DNA from: Phoronis australis
Taxonomy: Eukaryota > Phoronida > Phoronidae
Direction of reading: 5' to 3'
Assembly (NCBI GenBank): GCA_002633005.1
Contig: NMRA01000148.1
Span: forward strand, 292,831-356,830
Length of the DNA stretch: 64,000 nucleotides
Shown: positions 49,061-61,681 of the stretch, in pieces
Position numbering within the stretch: the stretch's first letter is position 1
Layout: each line of letters starts with the position of its first letter
Position numbers and translations under genes: made by a program
Notes under the pieces: generated by a model
What the model saw: only the letters and a program-made list of their open reading frames with translations
Databases searched by the model: none
Told to the model about the DNA's origin: nothing

Positions 49061-50399
49061 CACATGATTTTCTGGTACATTCGACTGCTGACTCACCCCT
49101 GCCATCTATCTCTGTCTGTTAATGGATCTTGTCTGAGAGTGAGGTGCATAGTTGGGACGCGCCAGCACCAGTCGAGTTGAGCTTTAATATCATAGTGGTC
49201 AAATTAGTCTAATTCTATTCTTAACAAACCAATAAGCAACCCCAGAAGCATACTGTTTCTTGTGCAATTATGGACGTATTTCACCATTTGAGTTGCTCTT
49301 GTCTTTGATTTTGGGAGCAGTGTTGTACTTTTCTTACAAAACTACATATTTGGATAAAAATCTGTTCTAATGTTACAATAAGCTCGATTCCTTATAAAAA
49401 ACAGATTTTTCTTGGACCTAATGTATTTTACAATAAACACAAAATCTCAATTGAAGTTTTATGGTCAATGCCTTAATGGTAACAGTAACATTCATTGGTC
49501 GATTATGTTTAGTATAGGGGATCATAATTTCAATTTTTATTTAACCATACCAAGAGTGAACAGTGACAATACCCACACTGATTCTGGTATACATATCCAC
49601 AATGACGTCAGCAAGGCACTCGTCCCTCAGTTAAACACTGATGCCGTGCTAATCACTGTTCTGCAATGAAAATACTTCGACATTTAACATCCAAATGCTA
49701 ATCTAATGTCAAAATAATTTTACTGTTTTTGATAGAGTTACAAAACCAAAATTCTGAATAAAACGTAATATAACACGATTATTCTTTTTATTCGTCTCAG
49801 CTCAAAAACCGAGCCCTACCCTTTCGAAAACCACGTCAATCATATAACGCGTTTTCCTGTCTCCGCGAAAGAGGAGAGTTGAATTCGAGATGAGACTAGC
49901 TATGCACTCGTGACCCAGAGGACAATGCGCCGTACGGGCTCACGATAACTCGGTCATTCCCCAACCACTTAACGCCGACTTTTCTTTGAACAGACTCATC
50001 AGTTATAGCTGACATTTTGCGGTAAGAGAGAGGCGTATAATTTATAGAGGTATAAATTTTTATGGAAAATAACCAGAAGATCATTCAATATCAACAGCAA
50101 CAAAGTGGTACTATACATTATGTGCACAAAGTACTTTGGTTAAGACATTTTCCGTTAAAATTGCATTCGATTAAGCTTAAGGAGAGGCAAACACAAAGAG
50201 TCTATTAGTTACTGTTTCATTTTTAGTGGAGGGATGCAAGTGTACGGTAGTACATATTTCTGGAAATGGAATTTTAAAGTAGTGCGCCTTTTAGGCTCGG
50301 GAATATAATACCGCAGCACCCCCTATGGGTCATTTTAATTACAAGATATTGCGTGGCCGCCGATTGTTTTCTGAGCGGACTGATGACTTGATGAATTTT

Positions 50400-50815
50400 G
50401 GTATAGATGTAGAGAGTAGATCTAGATATGTATGCCAAGAATGTGCTGACCCCAATTGATTTTTGGTGAATTGGCTGTCTGACAGCTCCACCCCTCAATA
50501 CCCGTTTTAGATTTGACAAACAATCTAATAGGGATAGGTCTACATGTCTATGCCAAGAATCGGCTCTTGCCAGTTGATTTTTGGATCAATTCGACTTACA
50601 CCCCCCCCCATAACCATTTTAGTTTTTGACAACTTATTTCTTGTCTGTTTATTGATTTCAAATTGACTCGACTTGCTGGACGAAGGTCAGTTGACATAAA
50701 ATATAGGCCTACTACTTGGTGTGTAATCGTCAATATCATTTGATTTTCTGACGCCGGAGTCTAGTCTTAGCTACCCCTCTTAAAATTTTTAGTTTTTGAC
50801 AAAGTAAGCTATGGT
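50400..50815. repeat. Diverged tandem repeat, ~120-bp period
   Basis: Successive units share 'atgtctatgccaagaat', 'ttgatttttgg', a C-rich stretch and 'attttagtttttgacaa'. Three units can be followed, the last truncated. Confidence 0.6.
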
Positions 50816-50955
50816 GATCTCGAGCAGAACTGTCAGCAGACGCGGGCATACTGTCTGAAGAGATCATTTCATTCAATTGGGTGGTGGGCATATTCGCTGT
50901 CGCAATCCTGGCAATAGTAACTCGCCACGTGGGTCTATACATGGACGGCGGAGCA

Positions 50956-51066
50956 CTGAAATAAGTGGGGGTGGGGGGTTATAGCCCCCCCCCCCAGCTC
51001 CCTATGCTGCGCCACCTATGTGACCATGGGCGAAGCAGCACTGAAATAAGTGGGGGGTTATAGCTC
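50956..51066. repeat. Direct repeat with G/C-rich hairpin
   Basis: 'gcactgaaataagtgggg…gggttatag' occurs at about 50956-50986 and 51036-51063. The first copy can fold with the following C run. Related in inverse orientation to 24850-24895. Confidence 0.6.
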
Positions 51067-51489
51067 CCTGTTCTCTAGTATGGTGCGTCGACCATGCCAT
51101 TGATCAGTGTAACATTTGGTTTCCTTCGTCCCATTCCAACCCTGTTAGAAAGCTCTCTTCAAGTATCTTGTCATCTTGCTACACAAGTTTTGGTGTTTCG
51201 TCATGCTTTGCTGGCATCATCTATTGAGTATACACTGAAAGGGTATTTCCTCTCCACCTGCTGTTCAAAACGGAAATCGTGAAATGAGCTAACTGAAACA
51301 AACTGTCCTCAAAGAACTTTGTTTTGAAAGCAATTGGTTTCCTTCATCAAAGGAGTTGAGGTTTTGACATGCATTTAATATGCATAAAGCAGACACTTTT
51401 TGAAGGGTTGGCCAACCCTGTCCCAACTGACAGTTTCAGTAGTAGCCAGAAGCAGTAAATACGACAGCACTCTGATCTGTATTTTCTAG

Positions 51490-52318
51490 GTACGTACCAA
51501 GGGCAATGGCTACGAGGAACGCGCCATGGGTATGGCGTCCGTCAAAGTGTACCTTATGGACTGGCGGCTCAGTACCGGTCGAAAGCTTTGAGAGCTTCCC
51601 TGACATCACTACGCAGCGAAGCTGAAGAAGAGTATGTCGTTAAGGATAGAGACAAGAAAATGGACGAGACACGTGGTGGGTTCGTGCTCAAAGGTCACGT
51701 GGAGGACGAGGACTCCACACGCCGACTTTCGTTGTTTGACAAAAGAGCAAGGTCGAGTCTGAAGAAGAGTATAATGTCTGGGCTGAAACTAAGGAAGCAG
51801 AAGAGTACGGGCGACATCACGGAAGGTCCGCGCCGGCCATCCGGATCCGTTCGTAGCACAAGGAGTATGATATCTCAAGCAAGCATAGATTCTACCATGT
51901 CGACGGCGTCAGCGGTGTCGACACAGTCGGCCTTATCGAAGGCGTCTAGGTACTCAGATTCAAACCACAGTTTTGTGAGCCAAGAGGAAATCATGGATGC
52001 AAACATTACGGAAACGTACATGGGAGAGTGGAAAAACGATAAACGATCTGGTTTCGGCATAAGTGAACGAACAGACGGATTAAAATACGAGGGAGAGTGG
52101 TTTAATAATAAGAAGTATGGCTTCGGTGTCACGACGTTCAGGGACGGTGTGCGAGAGGAGGGAAAGTACAAAAATAATGTTCTCATATCATCAGGAAAGA
52201 AACACAAGCTGTTCGTAATTCAGAAATCAAAACTCCGGGAGCGCATCGACACTGCCGTATTGGCCGCCCAGCGTGCCGCCCAACTCGCACTACAGAAAGC
52301 AGACATCGCAGTGTCACG
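51490..52318 (+). CDS. JPH: Junctophilin, exon 2 (last MORN motifs and joining region)
   Basis: Residues 129 (split Gly) to 404 plus two bases of Arg405. The exon begins after TTTTCTAG and reads GTYQGQWLRGTRHGYGVRQS, the MORN motif directly continuing exon 1, then VPYGLAAQYRSKALRASL as in vertebrate junctophilins. The joining region (about 165-300) is charged and Ser-rich, with a LKLRKQKS basic patch and an STMSTASAVSTQSALSKAS run. The final MORN pair is ETYMGEWKNDKRSGFG and KYEGEWFNNKKYGFG (about 303-341), then EEGKYKNNVLI. The start of the alpha-helical linker (AVLAAQRAAQLALQKADIAV) follows. Donor GTAAGT. In-frame upstream sequence back to the acceptor lacks a start codon because it is an internal exon. 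Confidence 0.95.
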
Positions 52319-52559
52319 GTAAGTGCTTGCAAAAATTAGATTCAGTGGATGTTTTCTTTTTGAACCACGACAGCCGACGCATTCTGGCTCGGTGTGCAAA
52401 ATATCGAATTTATTTTGATAAGGGTTGTAGGCTTCTGGGGATTCATTTCTCTGGACACTGCGGCACTACAGTATGGCATCTGAAACTTTAAGACCACGTC
52501 AAAACTATCTTTACAAGGCTAACTTCAATGTTGGTGTTAATGAATTTCCCTTACTACCG

Positions 52560-53850
52560 TGACGAGGCTACAGTGTGCCCCGGCTCGGTGATAGTTTCAT
52601 TTTTTACGGTCTTAGAAGGTATGTTCCTACTGGGGAGAGCATTGCTCACTTGCTATGCAACCCCTATAGGTATATAGTTATATGTGGGTGCATATTGCCG
52701 TTATCTCTGTCTGGGGGTCCGTTGCCCGCAGCTGTATCTTTTAAACCCCTCACAGGAACTTGATGAGATTAGGATGATGTGTTCCTATGAAGCTGACGAC
52801 AGATGACCACGAATTTCGGACCTATCCAACTACCGGTGTTCAACCTGGTGACGATTTTGATTTTTACCGTTGTCTCTGTGTCGTTGGAGTTCTTGGATGG
52901 ATTTTTATGACATTTGGCAAATGGCTTTCTATTACACTAGGAGGAGGCGACGACACATTTCTATTTTGGGATGTCTCTTGACGATTCTGCGCCACCTAGA
53001 GGCCACTTTTTAAATTTTCGAATCAGTCTCTTGGCGTCTGCCTTTCTAACTGCCAAACCTTTAAAGAATCTTTATGAAAATTGACAGGTGTGTTTCTAAT
53101 GAGGAGACCGCAGTTGACGTTGATTTTCGCTTGGGTTTGGCTACTTTGGCGCCCCTTAGTGGAGATTTTGTTTCATTTTGCGTCCCTTTCCAAGTTCTTT
53201 TTGAAATTTGGCAGATGTGTTTCTATGGAGCTGACAACAAATAATGACGAGTTTCAGACCAATCCGACGATTGGTGTGCCCCTAGTGACAATTTTCCTGG
53301 GTATCTTCGAAGTTCATTGATGGATTTTCATGAAACTTGGGAATTTGGTTTCTGTTAAGGAGATGGCAATGCATATGTGTTCCTATGAAGTTGACGACGG
53401 ATGACGATGAATTTCAGACCCCTGCTGTGCCCCCTAGTAACAATTTTATTTTTTACGGTTGCCTCTGTATCGTTGGAATTTGTGGATGAATTTTATGCAT
53501 ATAAATATGTGAGTGCATTATGTTGTCATGGTCGTCTGTGCGTCCGTTCGTCCGTCCGTCCGTCTGGCGTCTGTCCGGCTTCCGGCGTCTGCTGCTCTAT
53601 CTCCAAAACCGTTTGCTGTATGTTCATGAAATTTTGCAAATTTTTTTCTTTCATCGATGGGACGCCATGAGCGAACTTTCGGATAGATCCGACTACCGGT
53701 GTGCCCCCTAATGGAAATTTTAGTTTTTTATGTTTACCTCTGTATTTGCAAAGGTCCTTAAGAGATTTTCATAAAATTCGGCAAATAAGCATCTATTACT
53801 AAGGTGACGCTACCTTCCCAATTTGGGATGGATTCGAAGTATTTTGCGCC
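52560..53850. repeat. Degenerate ~170-200-bp tandem repeat with CCGT cluster
   Basis: Units repeat in order: 'atgaagctgacgac', 'atgacgaatttcagacc', 'atccgactaccggtgt', 'cctagtgacaatttt', 'ttttacggttgcctctgt', 'tggattttcatgaaa', 'ggcaaat'. A (cgtc)n cluster and 'tccggcgtctgctg' lie at 53545-53600. About five to six diverged units. A related segment is at 44440-44900. Confidence 0.75.
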
Positions 53851-55623
53851 ACCTAATTCGAAAGAGTTTTTACTCCAAAAGCATCTGAAGGCAAGTGCCT
53901 AGCAAGCTGTGAATTTTCGTCGTTTGAAAGTAACCCTACCAAAATTTGCTGAATGTTAATTAGTCCAGCTGGTCCTAGTACCGCAGCAATCCTGTTTTCG
54001 AGGCAATATCGTACATTTGGAAAACCGATATGGTCAAGGTCAAACACCTTAAAACCACTACCAGCAACCTCAAGACGTAACTGTGGGTAATTTATGGAAG
54101 GAGGAAAAATACATTTTTACTGATAGGCAAACGAAGCGAACCTCAGGGTAGAAATTGATGTAATATGTCCCTTTCCCCGGTAGCTGGACTAGGGCGTGTT
54201 TCGTCTGGAGGTTGGTGCTGTTTTCCGCATCGCATCATATTGTTTATCCAGGCGTTGTCAAGGACATTTTGTTGCAAAAGTTCAGACTACATAAACGTGT
54301 GTTGCATTTGCTAATTCGAGAGGAGATGTTTGCACATTCAAAGACTAGAAATAAATCACGTTCTGTCGAAAGAATTTCTACAATCTCCGAGTCGCTTCAG
54401 TTTCACGTGGTGTTTCTGTGGGTGTCAGTGAAGAAATGCCCAATGAATGTGTTATGTTAGCTTGTCAGCATTTAGCTTACCAACACAAAAGGGTGCTAAA
54501 AATATATGGCGGGAGTGGGGCGCATACTTCCCATATTAAGTAAGCGTCAACATAGATATCCGTGTGTTGAGATATGTGCACGCCATAGTATCCTCTTAGT
54601 AACGGTAGAGTTCTCACATATATTAATGACTTTCTGTCAATTTCATATTAAAACCTCGTTTCCTTATGAACTAACAGAACTCCCAACTCTCCAATATTTT
54701 AAAGGTGTCCGACATTTTGGGCATCTAATAACACGCCACTCTTTGTCTGTATTCGTTTGATAGTGTAAATTTGTAGCATATCAAATACAAGGGAACAGCT
54801 CTTCACGAATATACGCTAGAGTTTAAAGTGAGACACCACACATTCGAAAGTTTAAATATCTTCCTGCCAACAGAAACTGTTTCTTATGAAAAACTTGAGA
54901 TTTTAACAAAGCTTTAATTGGTTACTTATTTTAAATTAATGTAGAATACCTACTTAAATGGGCGATCTGAATACATGTTCGCAAAATATAATTTTCGCGG
55001 AGGAGCTTTGTAAGACAAATTAGCTTGTAGGTCGGGACAAAACTTTCTTACGAGAATATAATATTTTTATCCAAAGTTGCGTGCGATTGTTTAAATACTC
55101 GTTTCCTGAAATAATTTACAAAGATAAAATATTTCACTAGAAGGCAGCTTATTTTAAAACCAAAGCCACGACTGAGTAATCTGGAGACATAACAAAGAAT
55201 TTCCATTCAAAAAGTTTTCAATAAAATCAGTATAGGGGTAGTTTTGTTTTGAATATACCCTTTAAAATGTTACTTGTATATCTGAAAAGGCGAGGTAATT
55301 AGAGAAAAGCACGAAGACGGACTGCGTAGAAACATACTTACAGAATCATTAACATTTCTCCGTGTAATAATAGTTCCAAAGTTGAGATTGGTTAGATCTA
55401 GATAATTGGCTAATAGGTGGTCACTCAATACAACACCTCATTAACTTAATCCAACTAATTATTAATATATCATTAATATAATTCGGAATCTAATTTTTGG
55501 TGTAAATGAGGACAATGTTTTTTTCTGAGCTTAGCTTTTCATACCTCGTGAAATGTCACAAACCATTCTTTAATGAGTAAATGGCTTAATGGAATCTACT
55601 GCGTTCTAATGTGTTGTCGTATG

Positions 55624-55664
55624 TACGAACGGACGGACGGAATAACGAACGAACGAACAAACGC
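55624..55664. repeat. (GAAC/GGAC)n short tandem repeat
   Basis: Degenerate 4-bp repeat (acggacggacgg, then acgaacgaacgaac) in junctophilin intron 2. Confidence 0.75.
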
Positions 55665-56269
55665 TTACAAGGAAACTATTAGAGCAGTGCCACTAACAAA
55701 TTATAAAAAGAGAATATATCAAATAATACAATCAGCGAAAGTTAACGCAACTCTAAAATTGACCAATTGCTTGTATCGTTACGCTTCGAGTGAACTCACA
55801 AATCTACTAAAATCACGCAGCGTGATTAGAGTCGGAGTCGAGTGTGAGGTCGTAAATTAGATCTTGGATCCAGATGAAGATAGCACGATGTCGTAAGCTA
55901 TGGGCGATATTGAAACTTCGCCAACATAAGTAATTTCTCATGAAACAAACCCCAAGTAAAGCTGAGACTACTCTTTCGCGTGGTGCTTTGAACTTCAAAC
56001 ATTCCGGAGTCCCTCACGCTAATATTTCTAGAGTACAATCTAACTTTTAAACAAAAAATGTGATGATCAAACTGTCTTGATTGGGTCCACACGAATTCTT
56101 AAAGAGGAAAGCCCACGTTTTGGTGTTAATGTTTTTACCGATATAAATATATGCAGAGACGTATCTTGAATATGCACGCAGCGACAGTGAAGTGACGTAA
56201 TGCGCCTAACAATAAGTTTTCTGCCTCTTGTTTCTGCATTCACTTTTACTGAGGGTTCGTCTTTTTCAG

Positions 56270-56388
56270 GATGGCCAATGCCCGCGCTAAAGCAGAGCAA
56301 GCCAACTTGGCAGCAGAACGTGCGATGCAGGACAGTGATGTAGCTAGGATAAAGGCCAAGGAATTGGCACCCGAATTCCATCAACCAG
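56270..56388 (+). CDS. JPH: Junctophilin, exon 3 (helical linker)
   Basis: 119 nt from CTTTTTCAG to a GTATAG donor. The first base completes Arg405. It then encodes MANARAKAEQANLAAERAMQ and DSDVARIKAKELAPEFHQP, and one base of Gly445. This Ala/Glu/Lys-rich stretch is the predicted long helix spanning the ER-plasma membrane gap. ELAPEFHQPG is the conserved junctophilin motif that closes it. The internal methionine is not a start. Confidence 0.93.
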
Positions 56389-56835
56389 GTATAGAATTTA
56401 GCAGCTGTGCCAATACGGACAGCCGAAATTTTATTTTCTGTACTTTCTACGCTATCTAACGAAAAACGAAGTCAATAGGGACAATTATGCGAATTTTTGT
56501 AAAACAACTGAATGATCCGCTAATTTGGAGAACAGGACGGATAAGACTGCCCAGTGTCATTTTTCCTTAGCTTCACATTTTTGTTTGGTTTGGTAGAGTT
56601 GTAAGTGCTTGGATTTCAGTCTAAGTAGGCACTAAATGTTGTGTGTCGACATAGAAGCTCCTCAAAACACTCAAAGGTTTTATGTGTTCTCCAGTCCAGA
56701 CTTAACAAAATTCCTGAGTAATACGTAAGGACTTATGGCGATGTTAAATAACAAGTCTAATGCAAGCTCTTCTCTTGCGTTTCCCTGCGATTCGTGGCGT
56801 GCTTTATTTAGTAGACTACTTTCTTTGACCTCTAG

Positions 56836-57989
56836 GAACAGATATAATGAAGAAAAGGTTGCTAGAACAACAGGAAAGTGGGGAGTCACCGCCGCTACCA
56901 TCTCACTTCAACCACAACAACCATCAAAGGTCACGGTCGCTCGTGCCGCGACAGACTTCTTACGCTGATTCACCGACCTTGGATAACCATCTTATGCCCT
57001 CGCCGATCAAGCCACTGTCCTCGGCTATTTCGGGAACTGGACCCCCGTCGCTTCAAGACTACAGACACGAGGAAAAGCTGCCAGCCGTGTTGAGCGACAG
57101 GACTAACGGGGATCCGGATCGCGGCGGCATTGATGCAGTGGCGTTCGGTCGGGATCAGCGAGATTACAGTCGTGATCTTCGAGATTACGGACGAGACCAA
57201 CGTGATTACGGTCGAGACCAAAGAGACTACGCACGTGAAAATCACATATCTTCGCGCAGTCACGTGTCCATGACACAACAACCAAAGGAGTCCGTTCCGT
57301 ACGGGCGCAATGGCATGGAGAATCAACCAGCGGATAGGTTAAGTTCTCTGCTCAATTCAACAGTTCTTGATGATCATTTCGATCAATACAGGACTAGCGG
57401 AGCTAGAGATGATATCCACTATAGTCCCCTTGGAGGTGTGAACAAGCCAGTGTGTGATCCAAGTCCCGACTCGGGCATATCAGGAGTGTCGGACAGCACC
57501 GATGACTCGCACGTGCCGTTTTCTGCGAGACGCAGTAGTCTGCCCGGAATTATCAAACGCAATGCAAGTCTCGGTAGAGCAGATGGTAAACCAACACAGC
57601 CAGTGAAACCTAGCAAAACTGCCGAGGATATTGTGCACAGACAATCGGACACTTTTATTATTGAAAATGGGATTCGTAAACGAGTGAAAGTTGAGACACA
57701 CGGGAAGCCGTTGGCGGAAGCAAGTTCTTTACATCCTTCCATGAAGCCGAAGATAGCAGAAATACCCAAACGATTCAAGCTAGAAGCACAAAAGCCATTG
57801 TCGAAGTATCCCAACAAAGGAAGTCTTCCCGATATCAGTGTTGTAGGCAAGGATATAGAGAAGCGAATGATGTCTAGGGAAGAAGTCAGTGCACTGAGCA
57901 CGCAACAGCGAAAAAAGATGATAGAAGAAAGACAGCTCAATGAAAGACGGGAGAGGGGAGACGTTGCGGTACGCTTGAACGACCTTAAG
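56836..57989 (+). CDS. JPH: Junctophilin, exon 4 (divergent region)
   Basis: 1154 nt after TTTGACCTCTAG. Two bases finish Gly445, then TDIMKKRLLEQQESGESPP. Residues 446-829 form the low-conservation cytosolic region: Pro/Ser-rich, with four tandem heptads of the form [G/S]RD[Q/L]RDY (about 549-576, DNA 57147-57230). It also has a basic patch (NGIRKRVKVE) and a charged helix near the end (QQRKKMIEERQLNERRERGD). The chosen donor is AAG|GTGAGA at 57989/57990, leaving phase 0, which joins the anchor exon at 61682. The frame stays open to 58079, so unspliced readthrough would add about 29 residues and lack the membrane anchor. Confidence 0.92.
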
Positions 57990-58145
57990 GTGAGACTTCA
58001 CAATTCTGTTGAGTTTCACACATACACCGACAAGCGTAATACGGAGCCTCATTTGCTCTGCTCTAGAAATAGAACGTAAAACATGATTTCTTAATTCAGT
58101 GAACCGATAAAGCGGCGACATTAAACCCACCTCCGGCAGCTAAAG

Positions 58146-58380
58146 GAACAAACGTTTGATTTTGACCCCTTTCTCTGAAATAAAATCGGCATAAACTTGT
58201 TCCTTACTTTGATGAGGAATGGTTTCTCGGCTAAGATCAAATTGGCACTTCGGGTGGTGCTTGAGACTATGCTCGACATATAAAATGACAGCTACCACCC
58301 CCTCCCGGCGAAAAGCCTGCTTATAGAGCCTGATCTCAAGCGCTAATGAACGGCGAGTTCTACCCAAACCAAGGAATGAC
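58146..58380. repeat. Diverged dispersed repeat, copy 3 of 3
   Basis: 'acttgttccttactttgatgagg', 'atataaaatgaca', 'tagagcctgatct' and 'gaacggcgagttct' follow the order of the copies at 22310 and 37905. Confidence 0.4.
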
Positions 58381-59046
58381 CTCTTAACTGAGTAACGAAC
58401 AAGTTAAGTTAGATTTATTAGGGTTAGTGCCGGAAATCTTAAGTTAATGTTTGACCGTATGCGGACTTACAACCGCTTTAAAAGTTTATTTGGTTTCAAG
58501 TGTTTAGTCATCATTTGTTACATGTATGAGGTCATCAGGAGTTCAAGATACATGCACCAACCAAAAATGTGTACTTAGTGACCTTGGGTTAAAGTTAAAG
58601 TTGAAGTTTGAGCAAATGCACCCAAGCCAAAGAAATCGTGCGGTCACCTGTCCATTAAGGAAGGCTTATTTGAAAATCCCCGCAACTTGACTTTCAAGCA
58701 TAGAAGGGTTCACTCGTAGATCTCGAACACAGCTTCAAGAAGATAAGAGAACGAACCATGGCGTCTAAAGACTGAAACGGTGTTCACGCAATTAAGCCTT
58801 TTGACGGACACTCAATGCTACCAAGATTACTTAATATTTGGAAAAAATGCTCTGTAAGCCTCACCAACTCTCAAAGGTTGGGCAAGCGCTAAAACTCAAA
58901 GCAAAGTTTTCTCAATTTGTTGGCCTCAAAATAACACTATAGGAATGGGGATTGCCGTTAGTGGGAAGGACCAATCACATCAAACCGATAGTTGAAGAAG
59001 ATAGTTTTGTAAATAAATTGCACTTTTTACTTTCACGTGCATACGT

Positions 59047-59957
59047 GCATAGGCGGATTTAGGGGGGGCCCAGGGGGCCCGGCCCCGCCCCCCCCCCCTC
59101 TTGGCTGCCGCAAAAAAATAAAACAGCAAGAACGTAGTCAAATTCGGAACACGGCTCAATCGTAACGAAACTATGGCTAAGTATAGGCTCTCCCGCGATA
59201 CCCCAGGCGACCGGCAGTGGCGCTGCGCACTACGACTCCGTTTCCGTCGTCTGCTTTACTGTGCAATGAAGAAAATTACTTCTGATTTTTTTAAAGTAAA
59301 TGGAATCTGAGTGACGATGAAAAAACAGAAGCTGCTAGTAAGATGTCAATTTTAATCGAAGCCCTTGTGAATCACTCAGAAACTCATAATTCTCTCTTTG
59401 TCAAACCTTAACTTAAGACGATTTCCAAAGCATTTGCGTCATTAATGCCAACACAAAAAACGGATTTGGTCTTTTGAGCAATTGAAGACTATTTAAAATA
59501 CAACAAATTTGTTACGAACTGATTGCACAAATATAAAAAGTGTAATAAGCATTACAAAAAAGTAGGTTTCGCGAGCAAACTCTGTGGACCATAAACAAGC
59601 ACAGACTAAATAATATCTATGAAACAAGTAGTTCTCATATTATCAAGATCACGAGTGAAGTCGTGGTGGTGCAGTGGTAAAGCACGCGCGCTCTATCCGT
59701 CAGGTCTTGAGTTCGAGTCTGTGATCATTGCCGGTTTTCATGTTTGACATGTTCCGTTTTTTTGTTTTTTTCTTTGCCTTTTTTCTTGAATAATACTTCA
59801 GGAATCAAGGAAAATGCTTGATTTTTAGAGGAAAAAACAGAAAAATTTTCCTGGGCGGGAGGGGGGCCGACCACCCTCCCGACCTCCCCCCATTCGGTGC
59901 TATGCACAAATGTTTTCAGTGTTGGGCCCCCCTTGTGATATCCTAGATCCGCCACTG
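59047..59957. mobile_element. ~910-bp TIR element with G-rich ends and tRNA-like core
   Basis: The left end (gcataggcggatttaggggg, then gcccaggggg) pairs with the right end, whose reverse complement begins agtggcggatctagg and continues to ggggggcccaa. A tRNA-like segment inside (59655-59731) has an A box (TGGTGCAGTGG) and a B-box-like GAGTTCGAGTC. No ORF. Confidence 0.7.
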
Positions 59958-61681
59958 GAACCAGTTTAATACCCCAGTTACCTTTTATACGTCACATTAA
60001 AAAAGATTGTGGGGAGCTGGCAACTTAATTACGAGAAAGCAAAACGAAAGCAACCAATGAAATCAGAGAACGCACCTCGTGCATTTTCAGCCAACAGGAG
60101 ACGACTAATATTCCACAAATTGCAAACTGTTGAGAGGTCACTATTTACAAAAGCGTGTCCCAGCAAACCAAAAAGAAACATTTGAGTAATTTCATATTAG
60201 ATTGTTAATGGATACAATATTAAGTCACAACAAAGCGTTCTTGCAGCAATACAAATCCTATGGAATCGAAAGTGCTTAAGTCTATTAAAAAGATTGAAGT
60301 CTTCTCGAAACGCGTAAACACAAACTGCGTTGTTGTTTTTACCATGCCTTTAAAAATTGGCAAAATCCTTTTTGGGACATCAACAGAGTGGAATTTATGT
60401 AACTCATCATGTAGCTGACTTAAGATCAACCATACGAACAAATACTGGGATTTAGTCACCGAGCGTTCGATGACATCGCAGACACGAAAGTGTGACTTCG
60501 TTATCCGACAATAATGGCGCGAACAGATCCCACTTCCCGTAGGTTATATGATAATATCCATGTTCACCAGAGATAATGGACAGCATTTAACTTTGTAGCT
60601 TAGTTAATTACGCAGGGTGTCATGGACTGTCGTATACTAAGCAACTATAAACGACTATTGATCTTTTAGTAAGAGTTGGCTAATTAGAGCTAAAATTCAA
60701 TCAAAATATTGCTCCAGCTTTTACAGGGATTGTGAAATTGTATTGATTGAAAACAGGCAAGTTATAATTGTGCTTTGTGTGTCATTTTTGCGCTTCGGTT
60801 GAATGTGATCACACTTTGTAATGAAAATTTCGTGCAAGTCGTACATCTGCACAGGTATCAATTTAATAGTCGCGTTGAGATGTTGAAGATGGAGTAAAAG
60901 AGCCCTAAATGAACAAGTATAAGAACGTTTAATTAATTTCCTAAAAAACCCTCTGATGTCATGCTGTAGTTGCAGCATTTTTTATCGCAAAATGGTTTTA
61001 CCTACTTACAGTACACCAACCTATAGCCTATTTACATTGGTAAATTCCTCGGTCATCTTTGGGTGTCAAGCATTATTAGAACCTTAGGGCAGGGTGAAGT
61101 ACGGGGCTGGGGGCTGAAATGAACCCATGTAAACAGATCAGCACATGTTGGAAATGAGACTATACGAATGTCAATGCGATGTCCTCTACTCAAAGCTACC
61201 AAACACGGCGCTCAATGACCTATAATCCTTAATTTATCTCATTTTGTATGACTGCTTTCTTTTAGCGACTAGAGATTTCGAGAGAAACCACATTCGTCGA
61301 AGTAAGGCAACTGTCCAGACAGACTGCATAGACGAGAAGAAAACATGATTATATTTTTACAGGAACCATAAACATTTAACGTCCTAAAACGATAGACTCG
61401 TTATTACTTCCTGTAGCTATTTCAGGGGCCAAAACGACCATTTGATAAATTAATGTGACTTCCGTTTTTACAATAGAAAACAGTATTTTCCCTGTACTAA
61501 CATTTCTTTGTTGGAAACTCCAGCTTGTAACCATCATGTCATGCATTCCCAGTAAGGAAGACTGGGACAGACGCATCAGGGAAATTGACTTCAAAGAAAA
61601 ATACTTCACCTCAGGCAGCTCGTAACAGTAAAGAAAAAAAACGTTTGGAAATTTAATTTGTTATACGTGTTGTTATTGCAG

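Larger units (their letters stand above)
52319..56269. other. Junctophilin intron 2
   Basis: About 3.95 kb, bounded by GTAAGT and CTTTTTCAG. The left part holds the tandem repeat at 52560-53850. 53.9-55.6 kb and 55.7-56.2 kb show nothing recognisable. Confidence 0.85.
57990..61681. other. Junctophilin intron 4
   Basis: About 3.7 kb, bounded by GTGAGA and TTGTTATTGCAG, both phase 0. It contains the repeat copy at 58146-58380 and the TIR element at 59047-59957. Nothing else was recognised. Confidence 0.8.

Noticed and set aside
53401-53711. Overlapping plus-strand frames around the CCGT cluster
   Set aside because: Arise from the degenerate tandem repeat; no coding signature.
56970-58130. Minus-strand frames up to 173 codons over junctophilin exon 4
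   Set aside because: Antisense shadows of a well-supported exon with family match and phase.
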